From NCBI GenBank assembly GCA_921293015.1, contig OV121081.1, positions 46,215,877-46,279,876 of the forward strand: a stretch of 64,000 bases of DNA, given 5' to 3'. Positions within the stretch are counted from its first letter, which is position 1. The number at the start of each line of letters is the position of its first letter. A program made the translations under genes and the position numbers. Source of the DNA: Phorcus lineatus (Eukaryota; Mollusca; Gastropoda; Trochida; Trochidae). Below are positions 41,301 to 53,300 of this stretch, one piece after another. The notes under the pieces are model-generated. The model ran no database searches. It had not been told where the DNA came from and worked only from the letters and a program-made list of their open reading frames with translations.

Positions 41301-44300
41301 ATTTGAGACTAACATTTCACAAATGATTTGTTCATGGAGCCATATCTATGCCAAAGTCATACTCTTTGCTTTTCAGTAGTTTTATTGACTTGATTGGTGG
41401 TGTCTCAACCCTCCACCTCCCAACACAATACTAAGTATATAGGTTTATACAGGTCTAACAAGCGCCAAGAGCACTTAAGTAAACATCTTCAATGGTAATT
41501 TAAGAAAGAGGATAACTTAAGATAGTATGTAATTGTCAATCAACATCTCCCTACCTTGCCGAGGACCTCTGGATCTTTGGGTGCTGGGGGAAGACCACAG
41601 AGCCTTCTCTGTACCTTCAGCAACTGGTCTCTCTCCTTCATCCGCGCACTCACCAGCTTGTCTGCCGTCATTAACTGTAGCAACATATATTGAGCTCCAA
41701 TGTCTAGGGCAGGGACACTTTGTGATATTATTATTTACTTTGCTTTCATAGCTGGCAAAATAACACTTATGGAGATATTCAATCAAAAGATAGAAAATCT
41801 TCATCCGAAAATCCAAAGTTATTGACAGCTATTAGTTTTCAATAAAAATCAGACAACACCCATATGTGTGTGTCAATGAAGAAATAAAATGTACTATTTG
41901 CATGAAAACTAATAATATAAATTTTAAAACAGTCATCAACTTATATATCTACTACATGCTTTAGATACCTGGTAAGTTTCCAAAATCTCAAAAAAGTAAA
42001 TTAACTTTAATAACACAGTTTGCACGTTGACTTATATAACTATATACCTTGTTTACTTGGGAATAAGTAACTATGTTAGTTGATAATTATGTTAGTTGAT
42101 GTGGTTCATTGTTTGATGTTTCCATCTGACTTACATCTTGAAGTTGTGCTGCAGGAATGTTCTGTTTGCGGAGTTCTCCTCGAATGTTTTGTTCTTCTCT
42201 TGTTGCCTCGAGGACTGATACTGCAAGTGAGAAAACAGTCATAAGTGGCCAATATGTGAGACAAATTTAATACATGAACAAAAGAAATAGCTCTAACAAA
42301 CTCACATAATGACATCAAGTTCAAAGAATATGGATTAAGCTTACTCATGGTTCATAAAAACATATGATACAGTATTCAAAACTAGTTCCTTTGGACCAGC
42401 GATATATGCAATCTTTATCTGTAGCATGACTTTAAGTAATTTCAGTTAAAGATTCAATGTTTATACTCTATTCATCAAAATAAAGTTTATTGATTCTCAA
42501 AATTTCCCTTGGTGCCTTAACCCTGACCCCACTCTAGAATTTCAATCAACAAGTCCACCATTAAACTTGCATAGCTTGCTGATGATTGTTGTGTGACTTG
42601 GCACCACCCTGAGTGTGGTTGTCCCTAGCAACCAGAACTTACTGCGGGGGGGTGAGGTGAGTTGGTGTTTAACGCCGCTTTCAAGATTATTTCACTTATA
42701 TCGCGGCTGCTAGTATTATTGCAGGGAGAAAGCCCGCAACACCATCGTGGCTATGCATTGCGGTGAAACCTGCGAGCATCGGCTGGAACTAGCGAACCAT
42801 GGGTGGTACTCCGCTGAAATTCAGTGTAGCATTGCACCCAAACCTGACTGCGTGTAGAACAGTTCTCTACTGCAGACAAAGTTGCCGAGCCCCTGGCGGG
42901 ATTCGAACCACGAACCTCTTGATTGTTGTGTGACTTGGCACCACCCTGAGTGTGGTTGTCCCTAGCAACCAGAACTTACTGCGGAGTTCGCTGACTAGTT
43001 GTTGCTGGGTCTCAAACATGGATTTGTAGGCTCGGATGGTGGACTGAAGGTTGTCTCTTTCTTTTGATAGTGCTGCCATCTGGGTTTGTTTCTTAGCATC
43101 TGAAACAGCAATAATCATATCTTTCCTTTGAATAATCTTGTTGTGCTATCAAATTGCTAACAGAAATGAAGAATTCAGCAAAAATCATTTTTAGTCTTTG
43201 TTTGTATAAGTCAATGCGATTCTATAATATACCAAATGTAACTTCAGCTTTCTTCTATCAATAACCACGCATCAAAGTTTTATCCTTAAGATGAAATGTG
43301 TTAACTATATCCTTTTCTTTTGCCAAAGTTAAGAACTTTCTTTGAATTGAGTGAACAATTGATTGTTGAGAATATTTCTAGACATTACATTGGTACGAAA
43401 TTTAAATCAGTGAGTCACCCTTCAGATCATGCAAATGTCACATCATAAACCAAGAGTTCTCTGGTCTGACACCCTTTTTTTGATAGAAATGTTTCAGTTA
43501 CTTTAAAAAAGTTGGTGATATGGAGATGATATTGTAATTTGGTAACATGATTTCTTTCTTGTGAATCTATTTCAGTTGATCTATAAAACTTTGCCATTTT
43601 CATATCTTTGAAATCTCGAAGCATTTGAAAGAAATATTTGCATTCTAAAAGTTGTTAGTATGAAGATGAACATGTTTTATGGATCCATGATTTACTCATT
43701 TTGAAAATACTTGATCAATAAAATCATTGAATATACTTAATCAATAAAATGTTGTCATTTCAGATCTTAGAAATCATAAGAAGTCTGACAGGACACCTAG
43801 CATTTCAACCAAATATGGTACCAAAATAACCAACAATTTCCCCCCCTGTTTGCAGCAAGGATGAGCAAGCCAAGAAACAAAACTAAAGCTACTGTAGATG
43901 CCTGGCTTGACCAAGCGTCCACTATGCCCCGCAAACCCCGGATACGGCTCCGAGTGGTTACAAATTCCAAGGGGTACGTTGAGCTTGACCTCCACAATCG
44001 GAATCTGACTGTGGTCCCGCCAGAAGTGTTCCAGTTTACCAGAATAGAAGTCCTGAAGCTTGCCCACAACCAGCTAGAGTCTCTCCCAGTCATGCTGTCC
44101 TATCTGCGGGGGTTGAGGTTGCTTCAGGTCAACTACAACCTCTTAACCTCCCTCCCTCAAACCATCGTCAACTGCAAGCATCTCACCGAGCTTAACCTTA
44201 CTCATAACAGGCTCACATCCCTTCCTAAATGTGTTGGTAAGAATCTTATTTTTAATCGCACGATTATAGATATAGTGTATCTAAGTTTGAAATTACAATT

Positions 44301-47300
44301 TCCTCTGTCTGTGTGTGTGTGTATGAAATGTTTTATGTATAAGTTTTTTGTGTGTAAACTTTGAAAGTTAAGTTCAAAATGAAACAATGTCGTGGTTCCA
44401 TTTGACTTCTTGAAGTAATCACCATGAACTCTCACAAATCATTGGAATCGACTCTAAGGAAAATATAACACATATTAAATCAGAGAGGGTTGGTTTTAGG
44501 CAATTGTCAGTTTTCCTTGTTCAGCCCGGTTGTTACACTGATTTTACATGTGGGAAAAAATGTTAACATTATAAAAAAAATCATAATAGCCTCAATAAAT
44601 TAGAAAAAAATAAAAAGATCATCGTTTTCCAGGTTCCCTTAATCTTCTGAAGGTACTGCAGATTGGGGAGAATGACCTCGAACAACTTCCACATGAACTA
44701 GGCCTGTTAGAACACCTACGCACCCTGGACATCCACCAGAACAAGCTGTGGTATCTTCCCTTCTCCATCCAGAACCTCAGCAAGCTTCTTTACCTGAACC
44801 TTGCCAACAACCTGCTGGATCAGGTCCCCATCCCTGTCTGCAAACTGTCTTCTCTTCATGTCCTCAACCTCTCCGAGAACCGACTCGCTACCCTGCCCCC
44901 TGACTTTGACACCTTGAAGCAGCTCCGAGAGCTGAACCTGAGCAGTAACCAGTTCACATCAATCAGCATTATGATCACCCGCATGAGACATCTCAAGTTC
45001 CTCAACCTTGCCAAAAACCGACTGACAGTTCTTCCCAACGAGCTGACCAAACTTCAGAGTTTGCGAGTCCTCCACGTCCAGAACAACAAGCTGATGACAT
45101 TGCCTGACAGGTTTGATAACCTCCAGTACCTCAACATCTCAAGCAATGAGTTCAAGAGCTTCTCTGTTTCCAGGATGAAGAATCTTGTTTGTCTGAATGC
45201 TGCCAGAAACAAACTGGAAACTCTTCCTCAAGGTGTCTTCGACCTCTCTCAGCTCAAGTATTTGATGCTTGAGCACAACCAGATCTACGACATCAACCCC
45301 CAGATTGTACAGCTTACCAAGCTTCAGACCTTAGACCTCTCATACAACAAGATAAACACTCTCCCAGACAATATGTACAAACTTGAAAACTTGCAAAAGT
45401 TTCTCATCAAAGGCAATACAATTGTTCATAATAAAAACATCCCCAAGACAGTCCAGCCTGAAAAGGAAACAAAACGATTGTTTGGTATTTTCAAAAAGAA
45501 GGAAATCACAAACGGAGAGAATTCGAAGTCGAATACACTAAGATCTGCAAGGCCTTTATCAAGGAAATCTGTGTCCAAGAGGGAGCATGTTCCAAAAGAT
45601 GGTTCAAAGACTCTCGGGCACAAATCTTCAAGGACAAGGACAGAAGACCACCGAGGGGGTATAAGGTCACAGCGGTCCAGAAGTCAAACCGCCCGACCAC
45701 GCATTCAAGATATGGAGTATCAGACAAAAGAATTGAGCACAACATTCCTAGAAGAAGACAATATAAGCATTGACTCCAAGACCACAATCAGGTCCTGCCA
45801 CAGTGAACCAAACCTGACACGGACAGTGATGCCGAGAGACTATAGAACCATCCGCACAGAACCTCCCATGCATGACCTCATGCCAAGGATGACAGACTAC
45901 AGTCTCCTGGGGGTCTGTAACCAGCTGGAGATGATGCTCAACAAACAGCTGCTCCACCCAGTCATAGCCAACAACAGCATTGGCAAAAGGTGGGCACATT
46001 TACATTTTGTGTTTTATCATTTGTTGCTGGTATCTAGTTTTCCTAGTCAGTAATAGAATACTACATTGCTTGGATCTTCAAAACATTTAAGTTTGAAGGA
46101 TGCAGAACAGAGATACTGAATCTTTGTTGTACAAGCATTGTTCGATGGCTGGACATTGTTACGTTAGAAGGAGTCCTTTCCAGTCTAAATGGAGACAAAA
46201 CGATCCTGGTGACATTCACAGGTTTACTTCCAAGTCCAGTTAGAGTTAGCTCCCTCTAAAGACTTGCGGAGGCAATGTTACAGATACTACTACAGATATA
46301 GCAAATGACAGGTGGTGAAAGGTCAGATCATAGTCCGTTCATCAGCAACAATTACTGCTTTTGTTGTTGTTGTTATACTATCAAACTGATGTGTTTTTAA
46401 AATGCTTACTAAAGGTTCTCTGATGACCGAACAATCCGGAAGACCCCGAATGGAATGTGGAGACTAAGTCCTGATGACACTGTGGACAACTATGGCTTGG
46501 AGTACAGCCAGCCGGAGACCTTCACCATCACCTCGCTAGGTGGATCCTTCGTATCCAGCTTTGACGGGAGGATCCAGGTCACAGCACCAACCAATGCCTT
46601 CACCTCCACTGTCCATGCAACACTGCAGGTAGGGAGTTCGGCAAGGGGAAGATTCTCCATCATTACCTGACATCTACCATGTCTCCTTCCAAGGTCTAAT
46701 AGATACATCATGATAGGTTTCCTTTGGTTGAAAGATTATTATAAATTTGCTCATATCATTATCAAAATAAGACCCTGACCTCTGAGAGCTCTAACATATC
46801 AAAATATGATAAGGAAGATAGGTGTTTAGATAATATAAACAGTTTTGCTTGGCAAAGAGGGGTAACTCCTGAGGCAAGACAACTCACACGAATTATATTA
46901 TAACTGATATCTTTCCTGGATTTTAGGAAATAGACATCACAATCATGTGAGAATGTTAACACTATATCTTCTTACTTTCAGGTTTTACGCATGAAACACA
47001 GTTTGCTGTCAAAGATCAAGCCAATGAACCGATATGTTGAGAACATCCTGGCTACAGGTCCAATTGTCTACTTTAGACTTCTGGAGACAGGAGCTGCATT
47101 CAACAGTGCTGTGACCATCACAATCCCTGCTCCACCAGAGATCAGACACGGCCATCTGATGGTGGTCACAGTAAGGGCAGATAACTCCTGCACTCCCTGC
47201 TCCAGTGGATACCAGTCGGCAAAAGGAGCAGTCACCTTCAGCTCTTGGCATTTCACTGGGTGAGTCTAACACAGTAGAGATGTAATATAATCATCCAAAT

Positions 47301-50300
47301 AAATTAATTAAGGGGAGATAACTCCTGCACTCTCTGCTCAAAAAGTGCACCAGTCTGCAAAAGGGGCAATCACCTACACCTCCTGGTATTTCACTTGGTA
47401 TATCTAACACAATAGAGAGGTATTATAATCTTCAAAATATAGGGATATCATAATGAGGGCAGACAACTCATGCACTCCAATTGGTACCTGTTTGGTAGTG
47501 AAGGAAATGTGAGAGATAACATTAAAGACATTGGCACAACTTTTTGAATACCCCCAAAGAGATGAAATTGAAATTGAAAACTGAACAATGATTGTCCGCT
47601 CACCAAGGTAATAATTTGAGTAGCACTTTCAGTACACCCATGTGATGTTGAGGTCAGCGCAATATAAGTATTCTCATTATTATCATAATTACTAATCCCC
47701 TGAAAGAGAAATCACCTTCATATCAGGGCACTTCACTGGGTGAGGCGACATTACATAAATATAATCAACATGAGAGAAAAAGCATCGTTCTGCATACAAT
47801 GTAATTTTGAGCCTTTGTGCTAGAACTAAAAAGTCTTCAGATATGGTTTATTTTCTTTTAGTTGACAAAGCCTCCTTTAACAAAGCAACCTTCACTATGG
47901 ATAACCTTCATTGTTTGCCTTGAGACCTATGATCACCTTTGGGAAAGGTAGTTCAGCACTTGCTTGATGCACAGATAGGTATTTCAAACACTGCATATAG
48001 TAATATCTCGGTAAGTGCAATAAGGCAACCAGCTTTGTAATGAATCCTAACTCTGAGCATAGTTCATATGTTATCTGAGCACTTTCTCATGGATCTTCTG
48101 TATTGCAGGAAGGTTGCAGTGATCACCAAGTCCAAGTGCAAGTACAAGGCATGCAAGTCTGTGGAGGAGCTGCTTCAAGTGCTGGGAGTCAGACAGAAGG
48201 GAGGCGACCACTAGCAAGCACAACTAACGCCACTAACAACCTGATACCTGGTGAACTCTTGAGGAAGAGTAGCTGATTGGACTTACCCGATGAAAAGTGA
48301 CAACCACATCTTCATAGGCTCAGCTAGGGTTAGATCCAGGAATTTTCAAAAAGAGTGTTCAGCCTTCATTCGTTCAATGTATATGTGAGAATATGATCCA
48401 GGAATTTGCAAAAGGAGTGTTCAGCGTACATTAGTGCAATGTATGTGTGAGAATATGATCTAGGAATTTTCAAAAGGAGTGTTCAGCGTACATTAGTGCA
48501 ATGTATATGTGAGAATATGTTTGAACTCCTAAAAACCAAAACCCCAAACAACTTTGGATTTGTCACCGTCATCTTGTGTCGTTCTATGCATCTTGTGTTA
48601 TTCCCAAACTTCTGTTTTAAATCCAGAATGGAGAGATAGACGTAAAGCTTAATTGAAGAGGTTGACATTTTCAACGAAGACATGTTTGATTATCCAGGGT
48701 GGAGATTAATCAAGATAAATTCACTCTTAGCGAAATAAAAATGGCTGCAATCAACAGAAAAATCTCCCAAGATACAATCATGCTCACAAGATAAATCCAC
48801 ACTAAGCGAAATAAAAATGGGTGAAATCAACAGTAAAATCTCCCAACATAGTTTATAGTTCACGTTAACATAAAAATGTGTTTATTTGGTGATTCCAGTT
48901 TACATCCTTACTGAATTCAAGGAAGCTGGGATGTGATTGTAAGTCTATTCAATCCTCGTAGCCCTGAAAGACCTTTCAGTGAGTTTCTGAACACATGAGA
49001 ATCAATGTAAAACCTTTCCTTTATAATAACTGCAGATGAATTGCATTCAAGTAAGAGAAACCTTGTCGATGAAGCAAGTCAAAGGACAAAGAGAAAGCAC
49101 CTGTGGGAATTGGCTTCAGTTCACATGAAACAAGCATAAGGAGAATAGAAAGAAGAGATCTGGTGTAATGGCTTTCGAGGGAGTCTTTTATTTCATTAAC
49201 TTCTTTTAACATAAAGAGAGAGCTGCCAATGGGACATCAGTCGAAACCAGTCATGGTCTACACTAAAATTTAGTCTATGAAAATTTTTAAAAATTCACTG
49301 TTCCTTCATCCATAATATTTCTTTCTTTAAGCTACTAATTTCATATGTTTAGTCAGTCAATCTAGACTTGCTGAATGTGAACCTAGACTGTATTAAAGGC
49401 TCCTTTGTATACACAGTTATAAAGCAGGACTAGTCATGGTCTAGTGTCGCTGTACATCACGAAGACATACTTTCATCATTGGGTATGATTATCATCATAA
49501 TTATTTTTATACTTGATGATGTGGAGGGTCTTCTTTGAGTCTCAAATCTGCACTGTGTTGATGTGTCATCACTTTAATCTCAATTCTGATATACAATGAA
49601 ATTGTGTAGAACACTATCAAGAATGTAGTTTTGTGTAGAACAAAATATTTTCAACTCAAAATGTATGAACAGTGTATGTTTATGTATACTGGTCAATTAA
49701 TCACTTACATCTATGCAAAAAACTTGTATATACATTTGATACTGACACTAATTGGGAAGGCATGATTACTTCCTGATTACTGTGTATGAATTCACAATAT
49801 TTTATCAAATTGATATATACATTGATTTGTCCAGGCTCTCCTATGGTAAAAAAATCACCACGAATAGCATTTGATAGTCTTCATAACCTTTAACTGTGAA
49901 TCAGAATATCCTGAAATTTTCTTGCTTCGACCAGTGGGAAGACCTAGTATATCATATTTCCTTGAAAAGACACCAAAGCGTAATTTTTTCCGACCACCTA
50001 CAGCCCTGCATCAATTCAAGTGTCTATTTGTAACTAGCCTCTATATTTTTTGCATAAATCATCCCACATTATAAAATACATGAATGCAATCATGAAGGAC
50101 TCAATTGACAATGAACTCCTTTTGGTGAATCTTATTTATGTTCAAATGTGAACAAGTATTAACATGTTGCATTTCAATTCTGGTAAATAAAAGAATTTTT
50201 TATGTATCAATCACTGAATAATCAATAAGTCATCTTACATCTTACTAAATCTATTCTATTTTTGTCAAACAGTAGATTTTTGTGTCAATTAGAGGCCCAG

Positions 50301-53300
50301 CCTCTACACAGGGAAATTCGGTATACCTTTTGTTAATGAGTTCTAATTCCTGTAAATTGTGCAGTCAGAATGGTTTGGCACTCAACATAAAAGCAGCTAT
50401 AGTGTTCCTAAAACTTGCAGGTACATTTCACATATCCCATAGGAATGTTGAACACTGTGAAGGTAGTTTAGAAGTGGTATACATAATGAAGACAAGATTT
50501 CTGGTATATATAACCTATCTCATTCAGTCAAATTGTGAAAATACCAGATGTTTCAGAGCATACGCTTAATTCTTTGTCAGATATAAGACGTCTTTATAAA
50601 GAAAATCTTGCAATTCTTATGCAAAGTGATATGTTGAAGTAGTACTCACCGTTGTAAAATAAAAATGGTATTTCGTAAGTGGGAATGGATCTGTTTCGAG
50701 GAATGATGTCGCAGGCTATGTTACATTTGAGAGTGTACTCTAGTCCATCTTTGCCAGATGAATTTTCTTGTAACATGAGATTCTGAAATAAACATATTCA
50801 GTAATTCATCTAATAATCAACAGGTATCATATATCATTTCTATTACACACAAGTCCCGACCTTATAAAATTAACCATGTTTCAAGGATTCAAAATATTGC
50901 CTCTACCGGGATACAAACTCGCTCCAAGGGAGGGTGGGTAGGAGGTGGGGTTGGAGGAGTTTTTTCTGCACAACAGTAAGAACACACAAACAGGAGAACA
51001 CAAGCTCTGACGCACGTTCAGCTAGTCAATCTTGAGGCATAAGCTTTCAGAATAAGAAGCTAGGGGAAAATAACCATTACAAAACATTCTTTCAACACGA
51101 TCATCAGTATCTTTCTTTTTCTTGCAACAATGTGATTTGTCTGCAAATAACCAGGGCTCGTCTCCACAAACAGTTTATAGAATATGCATATTAATAGGCT
51201 GTCGTCAGACGTGTGGAGACAAGACCATGGAACTAGTTCATAACACACTAGAGGCAATATTTTCAACCATTTATTTCCTGGAATACAATCTATTTTAAGA
51301 AGACTGACAATTGTGAAACTAAATAGCGATTTGAGAAAATGTTACTTTCCAATCACAAGGTCTAACTACTTGTATGAGAGTGGAATGTAGATTTAAATGT
51401 AGTTTTCATACCTTATATAATAAAAGATGCAATTATCAATAAAGATTCTTATTTTTTGTATGATTAAACCTGCTTACCTGCAAATGAATAAGACCATTGA
51501 GCATGTTGAGATCGAGTTCACGAGTGCCACCCACGAAGGAGGGAATGTCTGTGACACCAGGGGGAGCTGTGATCTCCAGGGTGAGACGGCCATTGTAGCC
51601 GTCACCCACATGGTTCCCATACTGGTCCTTCAGGAAGAGCTTGAGGTGGCGGATGAGACAGCGGGATGCAGCATTGCGGGTATTTGAGACTGTTGGAGTA
51701 CCTGGAGACTCCTGGGGGGACAGTTCCACTGGCTGGCCAGGAGACACGTGAATTGATATCTGTGGACGTCGGGAGTATCTTATCTTGAATTAACTCTTTG
51801 CGCAAACCTTATCTTATCAGTCTGGCAGATTTGCCCTTATGTTAGTATCTACAGCAATTTTTACAATTGTGAAATCATGTTGTTATCATCTATGATAACT
51901 TTTAGGATTTGAACAATGGGTGGTACTAGGCTGTATTTCAGCGTAGCATTGCACCCTAACCTTACTGCTTGTAGAACAGTTCTATATTACAAAGTTGCTA
52001 AGCCCCGGCGGAATATGACCTCTTGATCTGATGCCAAACATGCTGAAAACTGCCTTATCCTTATAAAGCAGCGAGGTTATTTTAAGAAAAACATCAATAA
52101 GTTACCAGCACAGCCAAAAGGTAACCAGGTCACTAGCTGACGCATGGTCCTTATTTCACTGCTATTCAGTCAGGGCGGGATAAAATGAATCTGTACTTAG
52201 TGTTGTCAATATATATGCAGAAAATGTCATATGAAGGGGTGAAGTCAAGCAAATGCCAACATGCAACCCCACACTTACCACAGAGCTATAAAGCTCATGT
52301 TTTCCATCAAAGTAGACAAACATCACGTTGTAGGCACCAGCCTGTTCAGGAACGTTCCGCTTCCTGAAATCAGGTAGAAAAGGGAAAATGATGAAAATAT
52401 CAACCTTGAGTAGCCGTGGCATACTAGTTATTTTAATTAAATTACAAATAATAAGTTTGAAATTAGAAACATTAGCACATAAGATTCTATAATTGATAAT
52501 AACAAAATTAGATTTAGACGGAGATAACCTACAGATAACAGCAGGTTCGTTCATTCCCTTAACAGTTTGTAAATATTGTGGCTGGTAAATAAAAGAAACA
52601 TATTCAACTCTCGTTGGCCAAAAGTAATTTCTTTAATCCTACAGGCAAATTACATTTAAGATGAGGCTAAATTCTTGTTAGTTAGTCCTTTATTGTGAAC
52701 TTACAAGATTTAAAGTTCAATAGCCAGAGCAATTGATCACTTCAAATAGTCCTTGAAAAAAGATTTAAAGCACCAGTGTTAAACTTTCCCTGAAATCAGG
52801 CTTGGCAAATGAATGTGTCTGTTTTCCTAGGGAAGAAAGGGTTTCTGATACATAGCTGAAATTAACAGCTATAAAACTGTTAACCTACGAAGCAAGATCA
52901 GAAATAATGGAGACAATAGAATAATTGTTAAATTAACCCTCAAGCCGCGGTTTACGGAATGGTCCGGGATGAAATTAAACTACGCCGCAGTTAGCCTTAG
53001 CGAACCCCGGAAGCCGGACTTATAATCTGACGCATTTACTAATTAACGCAATTGTACCATGTAGCGGATCCCGGAAAAAAATTGCACGGCAGTCGTGTCG
53101 GTTGAACGCGTGTATTTTCGTTCCGGCTTTCGCTAAGCTGCCGATTTTTCCCCCGTTGTTGTTCTAAAAAATGGGGGCATATTTTCCGAAAGTTTTATAG
53201 ATATTGGTCATGTTTATCGTACCGAAAATATGCATTACAAACGCTCAATTTTTCCCCACAACCCGCTGGGCTTGGTATAGCCCTGGGGCTTATTGCTCCC

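Noticed and set aside
43774..44093. Minus-strand open frames of 97-98 codons
   Set aside because: Shadows of exon 1 of the LRR-ZU5 gene on the plus strand.
49871..50569. Two plus-strand frames of 67 and 95 codons
   Set aside because: Downstream of the LRR-ZU5 stop, no splice or domain evidence, composition like flanking noncoding DNA.
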